Below are positions 48,383 through 62,003 of a stretch of 64,000 nt of DNA, one piece after another (the stretch's first letter is position 1; the number at the start of each line of letters is the position of its first letter). The notes beneath the pieces are model-generated. The model had not been told where the DNA came from and searched no databases. It saw only the letters and a program-made list of their open reading frames with translations. This stretch comes from Eulemur rufifrons (Eukaryota; Chordata; Mammalia; Primates; Lemuridae): the NCBI RefSeq assembly GCF_041146395.1, contig NC_091009.1, positions 314,501-378,500 of the forward strand. The letters are read 5' to 3'. The position numbers were made by a program, and so were the translations under genes.

Positions 48383-48712
48383 CTAAGTATAAACACTACC
48401 CCTAACAGATAACCCTCACCCTGAATATAACACCTGACGCTGATCCTATTGCTCACCTTAAAACATAAACCTCCCCGTAACCCTAACTTATCCCCTTATC
48501 TTAACGTTAATGTATAACACCCTGAGAAGAAGCCCCATACCATAATTCCAATCCTAATCCCCAGCCATAACCATAACACCTCATCCCTAATTCTAAAATG
48601 CCAACTCTACCTTCACCCTACCAACAACCCTAACCCTAACCCTAACCTCTAACCCTAAGCCCTCACCCTATCACTAATCTTCATCACTAAACCATACCGT
48701 AATCCTAACCCT

Positions 48713-48908
48713 AAATCTAATTCTCAGACTTCTTGCTTTCTCAGAGTTTTGAAAGCCTACAATCCTACTAAGCCATGCATGAAAGCCGGCTCTGCCACAG
48801 TGTCCTGCAAGAAACCCAGAGGCCCATACACAGCGTACGATAGAGTGGGTTCCCAGAGACCACAACAGACCCCTAACTTCGATTCCTAGGGCATACAGGG
48901 CCCATGCC
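48713..48908 (-). repeat. P spacer, inverted, subtype P2
   Basis: TCCTACTAAGCCATGCATG, then AAAGCCGGCTCTGCC. It lies 531 bp from the P1b start. Confidence 0.9.
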
Positions 48909-49710
48909 CTAAGCATAAACACTAGCCCTCACCCATAACCCTAACCCAGAACATAACACCTAACCCTGATACTACTGCTCACCTTAACACGTAAACCTCA
49001 CCGTAACCCTAACTTTAACCCCATATCGTAACGTTAATGCATGACACCCTGAGAACAAGCCCTGTACTGTAATTCTAACCCTAACTCCTAGCCATAACCA
49101 TAACACCTAATCTCTAATTCTGAAACGCCAACCCTAACCTTAACCCTACCAAAAACACTAACACTAACCCTAACCCCTTACCCTAACCCTATGCCTAAAA
49201 ATAACCCTAACCGTTGATCCTTAGTCATAACCCCTAACCTTAACCCTAACCCTTAACCCTAATTCCAATCCTAACAATTAAACATAACCCTAACTCTGAA
49301 CCCTAACTCTAACCTTTACATTAATGCCTAGAGTTCTAACCCCAACACTGACCTACAGTTACAAGTAACACAAACCCCTAATTATAACCTTAAACCTGAA
49401 CAATAAACCTAATCCTTAACCCTAACCCCCTAACGATTAACCCTCACCCTAACCCTTAACCCTGACCCTAACCCTAAACCTGAACCCTAACCCTCAACCC
49501 TAACCCTAAGCCTAACCCTTAACCCTAACCCTATCCATTAACCTTAACCGCTAACCATAACACTAACCCCAACCCTAAACCTAACCCTGGCCCCCTAACC
49601 CAGAATTAACACCGAACCCGTAACACTAATTCTACCCCTAACCACTAGCACCTAACCCTGACTTGAAACTTAACCCCTAACTGGAAACCCCTAACTGCAA
49701 ACCTAACCCT

Positions 49711-49895
49711 AATTCTCACACTACTTCCATTCCCAGAGTGAAGCAAGCCTACAATACAGACATGCCATGTGTGAGATGAGGCTCCACCTGAGTTCTGCAT
49801 GTAAGTTTTGTCCCAAGGCCCAGGGAATGATGTTGTGCTTTCATGGTGACTCTGACCGCACCCCTCTCACCTTAGATTAACCAAGTCCTGTGCCC
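49711..49895 (-). repeat. Q spacer, inverted
   Basis: It has GAATGATGTTGTGCTTTCAT (the same subtype as 32,872) and GTAAGTTTTGTCCCAAGGCC. Confidence 0.9.
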
Positions 49896-50416
49896 TTAAA
49901 CTGACCGCTAAATCTGAGCTCTACCACCAACCCTAACCACTGACCCTGAACCTAAGCCCCGAGCCTAAAGCCCAACACTAACACTAAACCCTTACCCTAA
50001 ACCTAATCCCTAACCCTAATGCTAACCCCTAAACGTAACCCTAACCGTGAACAGTAAACCTAACCCTAACCTCTAACACAAACCCTAACACATAACTCTA
50101 ACCCTAAAACTTACCCTAACCCTTAACCCTAAACCTAAAACCTACCGTAACTCTTAACCTTAACACTAACCGTTAACTCTCACGCTAACCTTTAATCGTA
50201 ACACTAATCCTAATCTTCAACCGTAAACCTAACACTTAACCCTAAACCTGTACCAAACACTAACCCCTCATCTTAACCCTAAAGGTAAACCTCAACCATA
50301 AACCGAACTGTAACCGTTAAACCTAAGAATAACCTTTAATCCTAACCCTAATCCCTAATCCTAAGCCCTCACCCTAACACTAAACTTCATCCTTAACCCT
50401 AACCATAATCCTAACC

Positions 50417-50618
50417 CTAAATCTAATTCTCAGACGTCTTGCTTTCTTAGAGTTTAGAAAGCCTGCAATCCTCCCATGCCATGCGTTAAAGGAGGCTCTA
50501 CCACTGTGTCCTGTATGAAACCCACGGGCCCATATCCAGAGTACGATACAGTGGGTTCCTGGTGACAATCCCAGCCCCCTAACCTTCCACACCGCCTAAT
50601 GCAGACAGGGCCCATGCG
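50417..50618 (-). repeat. P spacer, inverted, subtype P1a
   Basis: CTTGCTTTCTTAGAGTTTAG, then AAAGCCTGCAATCCTCCC and GCGTTAAAGGAGGCTCTACC. It closes the block that began at 48,182. Confidence 0.9.
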
Positions 50619-52166
50619 CTAAGCATAAACAATACCTTTAACAGGTAACCCTAACCCTGAACATAACACCTAACCCTGTTCCTATTTCTCCCCTTAACAC
50701 GTAAACCTCACCGTGCCCCTAACTTTAACCTCTTATCGTAACGTTCATGCATAACCCATTCCCTGAGAACAACCCCTATCCCATAATTCTAACCCTATCT
50801 CCTAGTCATAACTGTAAAACCTGATCCCTAACCCTAATTCTAAACTGCTAACCCTAACCGTAACCCTAACTACAACCATAACACTGACAGTAACCCTTAC
50901 TTCTAACCCCAACGCTATGCCTAACAAAAGCCCTAACCCTTCACCCTTCACCCTAACCCGTAAGCCTTACCCTAACCCTTAACCCTAATCCTAATCCTAA
51001 CCATTAAACCTAACCGTAGCTCTTAAAGCTAACCCTAAACCTTACCCTCACGACTAGACCTAACCCTGACACTAACCTAACATCTAACCCTAACCATAAC
51101 CCCTAAAGCTAACCCTAACCCTGAATCCTAAACCTAACCCTAACACTGAACCCTCACTATATCCCCAACCTCTAAGCCTAATCCTAACCGTTAACCCTCA
51201 CTCTAACACTTAAACTGGACCATAACACTAAACATTAACCCTAACACTAAACTTTAACCCTAAACCTGAGCCCAACCCTTAACCCTAATCCTATCCTTTT
51301 ACCCTAAAACTAACCCCTAAACCTAACCCTAATACTAACCCCAAACCTAACTCTAAACATACCTCTTCATAAAACACTAACTCCTAACCCCTAACCCTAA
51401 CACTAATCATAAACCCTAATTGCTAACCCTTAACCCTAAGGCTTAAGCTTTACCCTAACCATTAACCCTCACCCTAACCCTTAACACTGACCCTAACATT
51501 AACCTTTAACTCTAAGCCTAACCCTTAACCCTAACAGTAAGGGAAACCCTTAACGCTAACCTTATCCCTTAACCCTAAACCTAACACTACGGCTAAAAAT
51601 AACCCTAACCTTTGATCCTTAAACCTAACCCCTAACACTTACTTTAACGCCAAACTCTAACCCTAATCCTAAGCATTAAACCTAACCCTATCTCTTAATC
51701 CTAACCCTAGCCCTTACCCTAACGCCTAGATCTAACCCTAAATCTAACCTACAACCTAATCCTAACCTTAAGCCCTAATGCTAACTCTAACCCTGAACCC
51801 TAAACCTACCCGTAACCCTTAACACTAACCCTATCCGTAACCCTTAACCCTGACCCTAACCATTACCCGCACCCAAACATTTAACCCTGACCCTAACCCT
51901 AATCTTTAACGATAACCCTAACACTAAACCCTAACCCTAAGCCCAACACTTAACCCGAATCCTATCCCTTAACCCTAAGCCTAACCCTAACCCCTAACCC
52001 TAAACCTAACACTGAACCCAACCCTAAACCTAACCCTAGCTCCTATCCCAACCCTAAGACCTAACCTTTAATGCTAACAGTAACCCTAACTACTAATCCC
52101 TAACCCCTAACCCTCCCTCTAACCCTAAACCCCTAACCCCAAACCCGTAACCCTAAACTTAACCCT

Positions 52167-52350
52167 AATTCTCACACCTCTTCCATTCTCAGCCTTAAGC
52201 AAACCTACAATACAGCCATGCCATTCCTGAGATGAGGCTCTGCCTGTGTCCCACATGTAGGTCTGGGCCAAATACAAAGAGTACGATGGTGTGGTGTCAC
52301 AGCGACCTGTCCACACCCTTCTCACCATAGATTAAACAAGTCCTGTGCCC
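52167..52350 (-). repeat. Q spacer, inverted
   Basis: It has CACCTCTTCCATTCTCAGCC, GTGTCCCACATGTAGGTC and GATGGTGTGGTGTCACAGCG (the 37,467 subtype). It stands outside the P1a-Q-P2-P1b blocks. Confidence 0.9.
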
Positions 52351-52866
52351 TTATACTAACAGATAAATCTCACCCCTAACACTAACACTAACCCCTAACC
52401 GTAAACATAAGCTCAGACTGTAACGCCGAACACTAACTCTAAAACCTTACCTTAAACCTGACCACTAACCCTAACACTAACCGCTAAACATAACCCTAAC
52501 CATGAATCCTAAACCTAACCCTAACCTCTACCCGTAACCACAACAATTAACTCTAACCCTAAAGGTTACATGAAGCCTTATTCCTAACCCTAACCCCACC
52601 CTAACCCATAATATTGACCCTTACCATTAACCATCACACTAAACCTTAACCGTGACTCTAATCCTAATCTTTAACCATAAAGCTAACACTGAAGCCTAAC
52701 CCTGTGTCAAACACTAGACCCAAACATAAACCCTAACCCTCAAACTGAACCGTAAACCTAACTGTAACTGTTAAAACTAACATTAACCTTTAACCCTAAC
52801 CCCTAACCCTAAGACGCCACCCTAACACGAATCTTGATCCCTAAACATTACCATAATCCTACCCCT

Positions 52867-53068
52867 AAATCTAATTCTCAGAGTTCTTGCTTTCTCAGAG
52901 TTAAGAAAGCCTACAATCCTCCCATGCCATGAGTAAAAGGGGGCTCTGCCACTGTGTCCTGCATGAAACCCAGGAGCCCATACCCAGTGTATGATAGAGT
53001 GGGTTCCCGGGGACAATCCCATCGCTATAATTCCCGACCGCCGCCAAGTGCATACAGGGCCCGTGCCC
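52867..53068 (-). repeat. P spacer, inverted, subtype P1b
   Basis: CCATGAGTAAAAGGGGGC is present. The C-rich part is altered to ATTCCCGACCGCCGCCAAG. Confidence 0.9.
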
Positions 53069-53397
53069 TAAGTATAATCAATACCCCTAACTGATAACCC
53101 TCACCCTGAACATAACACCTAACCCGGATCCTATTGCTCACCTGAAAACATAAATCTCCCCGTAACCCTAACTTATCCCCTTATCTTAACCTTAATGCAT
53201 AACACCCTGAGAAGAAGCCCTATCCCATAATTCTAATCCTATCACCTGGTCATAACCGTAACACCTCATCCCTATTTCTAAAATGCCAACCCTAGCTTTC
53301 ACCCTACCAAAAACCCTAACCCTAACCCAAACCCCTAACCCTAAGCCCTCACCCTATCACTAGTCTTCATCCCTAAACCGTACCGTAATCCTAACCC

Positions 53398-53595
53398 TAA
53401 ATATAATTCTCAGACTTCTTGCTTTCTCAGAGTTTTGAAAGCCTACAATCCTATTAAGCCATGCATGAAAGCCGGCTCTACCACAGTGTCCTGCATGAAA
53501 CCCAGAGGCCCATACACTGCGTACGATAGAGTGGGTTCCCAGCGACCATCACAGACCCCTAATTTCGCCTTCTAGTGCATACAGGGCCTGTGACC
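53398..53595 (-). repeat. P spacer, inverted, subtype P2
   Basis: CCTATTAAGCCATGCATG, then AAAGCCGGCTCTACCAC, and an outer end TTCGCCTTCTAGTGCATAC. Confidence 0.9.
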
Positions 53596-54425
53596 TAAGC
53601 ATAAACCCTACCCCTCACCCATAACCCTAACCCAGAACATAACAACTATCCCTGATCCTACTGCTCACCTTAACACGTAAACCTCACTGTAACCCTAACT
53701 TTAACCCCTTATCTTAACGATAATGCATGACACCCTGAGAACAAGCCCTATACCTTAATTCTAACCCTAACTCCTAGCCATAACCATAACACCTAATCCC
53801 TAATTCTGAAACGCCAACCCTAACGTTAACCGTACCAACAACTCTAACACTAACCCTAAACACTTACCCTAACCCTACGCCTAAAAATAACCCTAAGCAT
53901 TGATCCTTAGTCATAACCCCTAAACTTTAACCCTAACCCTTAACGCTAATCCCAATCCTAACCATTAAACATAACCCTAACTCTTAACGTTAACCGTAAC
54001 CTTTACACTAATGCCTAGAGATCTAACCCCAACACTGACCTACAGTTAACACTAACCCTAACACCTAATGCTAACTTTAAACCTGAACCATAAACCTAAA
54101 CCTTAACCCTAACCCTATCCCAACCCCCTAACCCTAACCCTAACTGTTAAGCCTCACCCTAACCCTTAACCCTGACTCTAACCCTAAACCTTAACCCTAA
54201 CCCTGAACCCTAACCCTAAGCCTAACCCTTAACCCTAACCCTATCCCTTAACCCTGACACCTACAGCTAACACTAACCCCAACCCTAAACCTAACCCTGG
54301 CCCCCAAACCCACACTTAACACCTAACCCCTAACACTAACTCTAACCCTAACCACTAATCCCTAGCACCTGACCCTGACTCGAAACTAACCCCTAACTCG
54401 AAACCCCTAACCCCAACCCTAACCC

Positions 54426-54610
54426 TAATTCTCACACTACTTCCATTCCCGAGTGAAGCAAGCCTACAATACAGCCATGCCATGTGTGAGATGAGGCTCC
54501 GCCTGAGTCCTGCATGTAGGTCTTGTCCCAGGGCCCAGGGAATGATGTTGTGCTTTCGTGATGACTCCAACCGCACCCCTCTCACCGTAGATTAACCAGG
54601 TCCTGTGCCC
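54426..54610 (-). repeat. Q spacer, inverted
   Basis: GAATGATGTTGTGCTTTCGT, then GATGACTCCAACCGCACCCC. It is nearly the exact reverse complement of 32,872-33,055, including the short CCCGAGTGAAGC. Confidence 0.9.
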
Positions 54611-55137
54611 TTAAACTGACCGCTAAATCTAAGCCCTACCACCAACCCTAAACCTTTACCCTGAACTTAATCCCCGAGCCTAAAGCCCAACACTAACTCT
54701 AAACACTTACCCTTAACCTAATCCCTAACCCTAATGCTAACCCCTAAACGTAACCCCAACCATGAACAGTAAACCTAACCCTAACCTCTAACACAAACCC
54801 TAACACATAACTCTAACCCTAAAACTAACCCTAACCCTTAACCCTAAACCTAAACCCTAACCCTAACCCTTAACCTTAACCGTTAACTCTCATGCTAACC
54901 TTTAATCCTAACCCTAATCCTAATCTTGAACCCTAAACCTAACATTTAACCCTAGCCCTGTACCAAACACTAATCCCTCATCTTAACCCTATCCGCAAAC
55001 CTCAACCCTAAACGAACTGTAACCGTTAAACCTAACAGTAACCTTAAACCCTAACCCTAATCCGTAACCCTAAGCCCTCACCGTAACACTACACTTCATC
55101 CTGAACCCTAACCATAATCCTAACTCTAAATTTAATT

Positions 55138-55326
55138 CTGAGACTTCTTGCTTTCTTAGAGTTTAGAATGCCTGCAATCCTCCCATGCCATGTGTGAATG
55201 GAAGCTCTACCAATGTGTCCGGCATGAAACCCACGGGCCCATACCCAGAGTCTGATACAGTGGGTTCCCGGTGACAATGCCAGCCCCCTAAACTCCCCCT
55301 GGCTAACGCAGACAGTGCCCGTGCGC
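55138..55326 (-). repeat. P spacer, inverted, subtype P1a
   Basis: It has TTTAGAATGCCTGCAATCC, GTGTGAATGGAAGCTCTACC, and a reduced C-rich stretch CTCCCCCTGGCTAACGCAG. Confidence 0.9.
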
Positions 55327-56024
55327 AAGGCATAAACAATACCTTTAACAGATAACCCTAACCCTGAACATAACACCTAACCCTGTTCCTATTTCTCCCC
55401 TTAACACGTACACCTGACCGTGAGCCTAACTTTAACCTCTTATTCTAATGTTAATGCATAACCTATTCCCCCAGAACATTCCCTATCCCATAATTCTAAC
55501 CCTATCTCCTAGTGATAACTGTAGCACCTGACCCCTAACCGTAATTCTAAACTGCCAACCCCAACCGTAACCCTACCTACAACCCTAACACTGACAGTAA
55601 CCCTTACTTCTAACCCCAACGCTATGCCTAACAAAAGCCCTAACCCTTCACCCTTCACCCTAACCCCTAAGCCTTACCCTAACACTTAACCCTAATCCCA
55701 ATCCTAACCATTAAACCTAACCCTGACTCTTAACCCTAACCCTAACCTTTGCCATAATGCCTAGAGATCCAACCCCCACAGGACCTACAGTTAACACTAA
55801 CCCTAATCCCTAATGCTAACCTTAAACATGAACCATAAACCTAACCCTTAACCCTAACCCTATCCCTAACACCCTAACCCTAACCGTACCTGTTAACCCT
55901 CACCCTAACCCTTAACCCTGACCCTAACCCTAAACCTTAACTCTAAACCTGAATCCTAACCCTAAGCCTAACCCTTAACCCTAACCCTAACGGTAACCCT
56001 AAACATTATCATAATCCTACCCCT

Positions 56025-56225
56025 AAATCTTATTCTCGGACTTCTTGCTTTCTTAGAGTTTAGAAAGCCTAAAATCCTCCCATACCATGAGTAAAAGGGG
56101 GCTCTTCAGCTCTCTCTTGCATGAAACCAGGAGCCCATACCTAGCGTATGATAGAGTGGGTTCCCGGGGAAAATTTCATCCCCCTAATCCCAGGCCCCCG
56201 CCCAGTGCAGACAGGGCCTGTACGC
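56025..56225 (-). repeat. P spacer, inverted, subtype P1b
   Basis: TATTCTCGGACTTCTTGC, CCATACCATGAGTAAAAGG. The sequence GCTCTTCAGCTCTCTCTTGC replaces the usual GCTCTGCCACTGTGTCC. Confidence 0.9.
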
Positions 56226-56553
56226 TAAGTATAAACACTACCCCTAACAGATAACCCTCACCATGAACATAGCACCTGACCCTGATCCTATTGCTCACCT
56301 TAAAACTTAAACCTCCCCGTAACCCTAACTTATCCCCTATCTTAACCTTAATGCATAACACCCTGAGAAGAAGTCCTATCCCATAATTCTAATCCTAACC
56401 CCGAGCCATAACCGTAACACCTCATCCCTAATTCTAAAATGCCAACCCTAACCTTCACCCTACCAACAACCCTAACCCTAACCCTAACCCCTAACACTAA
56501 GCCTCACCCTATCACTAATCTTGATCGCTAAACCGTACAGTAATCCTAACCCT

Positions 56554-56750
56554 AAATCTAATTCTCAGACTTCTTGCTTTCTCAGAGTTTTGAAAGCCTA
56601 CAATCCTACTAAGCCACGCATGAAAGCCCGCTCTGCCACAGTGTCCTGCATGAAACTCAGAGGCCCATACACTGCGTACGATAGAGTGGGTTCCCAGAGA
56701 CCATCACAGACCCCTAACTTCGCCTCCTAGTGCATACAGGGCCCGGGCCC
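56554..56750 (-). repeat. P spacer, inverted, subtype P2
   Basis: CCTACTAAGCCACGCATG, then AAAGCCCGCTCTGCCACAG. The outer end is GGGCCCGGGCCC, an extended GC palindrome near 56,739-56,750. Confidence 0.9.
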
Positions 56751-57561
56751 TAAGCATAAACCCTACCCCTCACCCATAAGCCTAACCCAGAACATAACAC
56801 CTAACCCTGATCCTACTGCTCACCTTAACACGTAAACCTCACCCTAACCCTAACTTAACCCCTTATCTTAACGATAATGCATGACACCCTGAGAACAAGC
56901 CCTATACCGTAATTCTAACCCTAACTCCTAGCCATAACCATAACACCTAATCCCTAATTCTGAAACGCCAACCCTAACCTTAACCCTACCAACAACACTA
57001 ACACTAACCCTAAAACCCTTACCCTAACCCTACGCCTAAAAATAACCCTAACCATTGATCCTTAGTCATAACCCCTAAAGCTTAACCCTAACCCTTAACG
57101 CTAATCCCAATCCTAACCATTAAACATAACCCTAATTAATCATAACCCTAACCTACACGCTAATGCCTAGAGATCTAACGCCAACACTGACCTACAGTTA
57201 ACACTAACTCTAACCCCTAATCGTAACCTTAAACCTGAACCATAAACCTAACCCTTAACCATAACCTTATCCCTAACCCCCTAACCCTAACCCTAGCTGT
57301 TAAGCCTCACCCTAACACTTAACGCTGACTCTAACCCTAAACCATAACCCTAACCCTGAACCCTAACCCTAAGCCTAACCCTTAACCCTAACCCCTAACC
57401 CTAACGCTAACCCCAACCCTAAACCTAACCCTGGCCCCCTAACACAGACTTAACACCTAACCCCTAACACTAACTCTAACCCTAACCACTAATCCCTAGC
57501 ACCTGACCCTGACTCGAAACCTAACCCTTAACTCGAAACCCCTAACCCAAAACCTAACCCT

Positions 57562-57746
57562 AATTCTCACACTACTTCCATTCCCAGAGTGAAGCAAGCC
57601 TATAATACAGCCATGCCATGTGTGAGATGAGGCTCCGCCTGAGTCCTGCATGTAGGTTTTGTCCCAAGGCCCAGGGAATGACGTTGTGCTTTTGTGGTGA
57701 CTCCGACCACACCCCTCTCACTGCAGATTAACCAGGTCCTGTGCCC
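57562..57746 (-). repeat. Q spacer, inverted
   Basis: GAATGACGTTGTGCTTTTGT and TAATACAGCCATGCCATGTG. It belongs to the 32,872 subtype. Confidence 0.9.
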
Positions 57747-58262
57747 TTAAACTGACCGCTAAATCTAAGCCCTACCACCAACCCTAACCCCTGACCCTGA
57801 ACCTAAGCCCCGAGCCTAAAGCCCAACACTAACTCTAAACACTTACCCTAAACCTAATCCCTAAACCTAATGCTAACCCCTAAACGTAACCCTAACCGTG
57901 AACAATAAACCTAACCCTAATCTCTAACACACACCCTACCACATAACTCTAACCCTAAAATTAACCCTAACCTTTAACCCTAAACCTAAACCCTAACCCT
58001 AACCCTTAACCTTAACCGTTAACTCTCATGCTAACCTTAAATCCTAACCCTAATCCTAATCTTGAACCCTAAACCTAACACAACACTAACCCTGTACAGA
58101 ACCCTAACCCCTCACCTTAACCCTATCCGCAAACCTCAACCTCAATACGAACTGTAACCGTTAAACCTAACAGTAACCTTAAACCGTAACCGTAATCTGT
58201 AACCCTATCCCCTCACCATAACACTACACTTCATCCTGAACACTAACCATAATCCTAACCCT

Positions 58263-58461
58263 AAATCTAATTCTCAGACTTCTTGCTTTCTTAGAGTTTA
58301 GAAAGCTTGCAATCCTCCCATGCCATGTGTGAAAGGAAGCTCTACCACTGTGTCCTGCATGAAACCCACGGGCCCATACCCAGAATCCGATACAGTGGGT
58401 TCCCGGTGACAATCCCAGCCCCCTAACATCCCCCCAGCTTAATGAGGACAGGGCCCGTGCG
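58263..58461 (-). repeat. P spacer, inverted, subtype P1a
   Basis: It has TTTAGAAAGCTTGCAATCC and GTGTGAAAGGAAGCTCTACC. It ends the third inverted block and starts the 1.87-kb tandem series. Confidence 0.9.
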
Positions 58462-59827
58462 CTAAGCATAAATGATACCTTTAACAGATAACCCTAACCC
58501 TGAACATGGCACCTAACCCTGTTCCTATTTCTCCCCTTAACACGTAAACCTCACCGTGAGCCTAACTTTAACCTCTTATCGTAACGTTAATGCATAACCC
58601 ATTCCCTGAGAACATCCTCTATCCCATAATTCTAACCCTATCTCCTAGTCATAACTGTAACACCTAATCCCTAACCCTAATTCTCAACCGCTAAGCCTAA
58701 CCGTAACGCTGCCTACAACCCTAACACTGACAGGAAACCTTACTTCTAACCCCAACGCTATGTCTAACAAAAGCCCTAACACTTCACACTTCACCCTAAC
58801 CCCTAAGCCTTACCCTAACCCTTAACCCTAATCCTAATCCTAACCATTAAACCTAACCCTAGCTATTAAAGCTAACCCTAAACCTTACCCTCACGACTAG
58901 ACCTAACCCTGACACTAACCTAACACCTAACCCTAACCAGAACCCCTAAAGCTAACCCTGAACCCTATCCCTAACCCTAGCAGTAAACTTTAACCCTAAA
59001 CCTAAGCCCAACCCGTAACCCTAATCCTATCCTTTTACCCTAAATCTAACCCCTAAACCTAACCCCTATACCTCACCCTAACTCTAACCCCAATCCTAAT
59101 TCTAACCATACCCCTTCATAAAACACTAACTCCTAACCGCTAACCCTAACAATAACCAAAAACCCTAATCACTAATCCCTAACCCTAACGCTTAACCTTT
59201 ACCCTAACCGTTAACCCTCACCCTAAATCTTAACACTGACCCTAACCTTAACCTTTACCTCTAAGCCTAACCCTTAACCCTACAGTAAGGAAGACCCTTA
59301 ATGCTAATGGGATCCCTTATCCCTAACCCTAACACTACAGCTAAAAATAACCCTAACCTTTGATCCTAAAACCTAACCCCTAACACTTACTTTAACCCCA
59401 AACCCTAACCCTAATCCTAAGCATTAAACCTAACCCTATCTCTTAACCCTAACGCTAGCCCTTACCCTAACGCCTAGATCTAACCCTAAATCTAACCTAC
59501 CGCCTAATCCTAACCTTAAGCCCTAATGCTAACTCTAACCCTGAACCCTAAACCTACCCATAACCCTTAACATTAACCCTATCCGTGAACCTTAACCCTG
59601 ACCCTAACCATTACCCGCACCCAAGGATTTAACCCTGACCCTAACCCTAATCCTTAATGCTAACACTAACACTAAACCCTAACCCTAAGCCCAACATTTA
59701 TCCCTAATCCTATCCCTTAACCCTAAGCCTAACCCTAATGCTAACCCCTAAACGTAACCCTAACCGTGACCAGTAAACCTAACCCTAACCTCTAACACAA
59801 ACCATAGCACATAACTCTAACCCTAAA

Positions 59828-59858
<31 letters not shown>

Positions 59859-60327
59859 TCTTAACCTTAACCCTAAGCGTTAACTCTCACGCTAACCTTT
59901 AATCCTAACCCTAATCCTAATCTTCAACCCTAAACCTAACACTTAACCCTAACCCTGTACCAAACCCTAACCCCTCATCTTAACCCTAACCGTAAACCTC
60001 AACCCTAAACCAAAGTGTAACCGTTAAACCTAAGAGTAACCTTTAACCCTAACCCTATTCCCTAACCCTAAGCCCTTACCCTAACACTAAACTTCATCCT
60101 TAACCCTAACCAGAATCCTAACCCTAAATCTAATTCTCAGACTTCTTGCTTTCTTAGAGTTTAGAAAGCCTGCAATCCTCCCATGCCATGCGTGAAAGGA
60201 GGCTCTACCACTGTGTCCTGCATGAAACCCACGGGCCCATACCCAGAGTATGATAGAGTGGGTTCCCGGGTACAATCCCAGCCCCCTAAACTCCCCCCGC
60301 CCGCCTAATGCAGACAGGGCCCGTGCG
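58462..60327 (-). repeat. 1.87-kb tandem unit 1
   Basis: It is degenerate CCCTAA sequence ending in a P1a spacer (60,126-60,327). Landmarks are GCCCTAACACTTCACACTTC, AGTAAGGAAGACCCTTAATG near 59,285-59,305, GGGATCCCTTATCCC and TAACCATTACCCGCACCC. The unit is slightly more diverged than the next two. Confidence 0.9.
60126..60327 (-). repeat. P1a spacer of tandem unit 1
   Basis: GCTTTCTTAGAGTTTAGAAA, then GTGAAAGGAGGCTCTACCAC and CCCCCGCCCGCCTAATGC. Confidence 0.9.
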
Positions 60328-61588
60328 CTAAGCATAAACAGTACCTTTAACAGATAACCCTAACCCTGAACATAACACCCAACCCTGTTGCTATTTCTCC
60401 CCTTAACACGTAAACCTCACCGTGCGCCTAACTTTCACCTCTTATCCTAACGTTAATGCATAACCCATTCCCTGAGAACAACTCCTATCCCATAATTCTA
60501 ACCCTATCTCCTAGTCATCACTGTGACACCTAATCCCTAACCCTAATTCTAAACCGCTAACCCTAACCGTAACCCTACCTACAACCCTAACACTGACAGT
60601 AACCCTTACTTGTAACCCCAACGCTATGCCTAACAAAAACCCTAACCCTTGACCCTAACCCTTCACCCTAACCCCTAAGCCTTACCCTAACCCTTAACCC
60701 TAATCCTAATCCTAACCATTAAACCTAACCCTAGCTCTTAAAGCTCACCCTAAACCTTACCCTCACGACTAGACCTAACCCTGACACTAACCTAACACCT
60801 AACCCTAACCAGAACCCCTAAAGCTAACCCTGAACCCTATCCCTAACCCCAGCAGTAAACTTTAACCCTAAACCTAAGCCCAACCCGTAACCCTAATCCT
60901 ATCCTTTTACCCTAAAACTAACCCCTAAACCTAACCCCTATAACTCACCCTAACTCTAACCCCAATCCTAATTCTAACCATACCCCTTCATAAAACACTA
61001 ACTCCTAACCGCTAACCCTAACACTAACCAAAAACCCTAATCACAAATCCCTAACCCTAACGCTTAACCTTTACCCTAACCGTTAACCCTCACCCTAAAT
61101 CTTAACACTGACCCTAACCTTAACCTTTAACTCTAAGCCTAACCCTTAACCCTACAGTAAGGAAGACCCTTAATGCTAATGGGATCCCTTATCCCTAACC
61201 CTAACACTACAGCTAAAAATAACCCTAACCTTGGATCCTTAAACCTAACCCCTAACACTTACTTTAACCCCAAACCCTAAACCTAATCCTAAGCATTAAA
61301 CCTAACCCTATCTCTTAACCCTAACGCTACCCCTTACCCTAACGCCTAGATCTAACCCTAAATCTAACCTACCGCCTAATCCTAACCTCAAGCCCTAATG
61401 CTAACACTAACCCTGAACCCTAAACCTACCGGTAACCCTTAACACTAACCCTATCCGTGAACCTAAACCCTGACCCTAACCATTACCCGCACCCAAGCAT
61501 TTAACCCTGACCCTAACCCTAATCCTTAATGCTAACTCTAACACTAAACCCTAAATCTAAGCCCAACACTTAACCCTAATCCTATCCC

Positions 61589-61617
61589 TTAACCCTAACC
61601 CTAACCCTAACCCTAAT
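61589..61617 (-). other. four perfect telomere hexamers
   Basis: CCCTAA is repeated four times without error, one of the longest exact runs in the window. In unit 1 the corresponding place is occupied by less regular sequence (CCCTAAGCCTAACCC), so the run is a local expansion. Confidence 0.7.
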
Positions 61618-61705
61618 GCTACCCCCTAAACGTAACCCTAACTGTGACCAGTAAACCTAACCCTAACCTCTAACACAAACCATAGCACATAACTCTAACC
61701 CTAAA

Positions 61706-61736
<31 letters not shown>

Positions 61737-62003
61737 TCTTAACCTTAAACCTAAGCGTTAACTCTCACGCTAACCTTTAATCCTAACCCTAATCCTAATC
61801 TTCAACCCTAAACCTAACACTTAACCATAACCCTGTACCAAACCCTAACCCCTCATCTTAACCCTAACAGTAAACCTCAAGCCTAAACCAAAGTGTAACC
61901 ATTAAACCTAAGAGTAACCTTTAACCCTAACCCTATTCCGTAACCCTAAGCCCTCACCCTACCACTAAACTTCATCCTTAACACTAACCATAATCCTAAC
62001 CCT

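Larger units (their letters stand above)
48182..50618 (-). repeat. composite block P1a-Q-P2-P1b, inverted copy 1
   Basis: Starts on the + strand are spaced 531, 998 and 706 bp (P1b, P2, Q, P1a), which mirrors the forward block at 32,128-34,608. Confidence 0.85.
52867..55326 (-). repeat. composite block P1a-Q-P2-P1b, inverted copy 2
   Basis: Spacer starts are 531, 1,028 and 712 bp apart. The Q-P2 interval shares GCCTAGAGATCTAACCCC and ACTGACCTACAGTTAAC with the other copies. Confidence 0.85.
56025..58461 (-). repeat. composite block P1a-Q-P2-P1b, inverted copy 3
   Basis: Spacer starts are 529, 1,008 and 701 bp apart. It is separated from copy 2 by about 0.7 kb. Confidence 0.85.

Noticed and set aside
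56739..56750. GGGCCCGGGCCC as a regulatory palindrome
   Set aside because: It arises from a one-base change next to the GGGCCC present in most P units, and occurs only in this copy.
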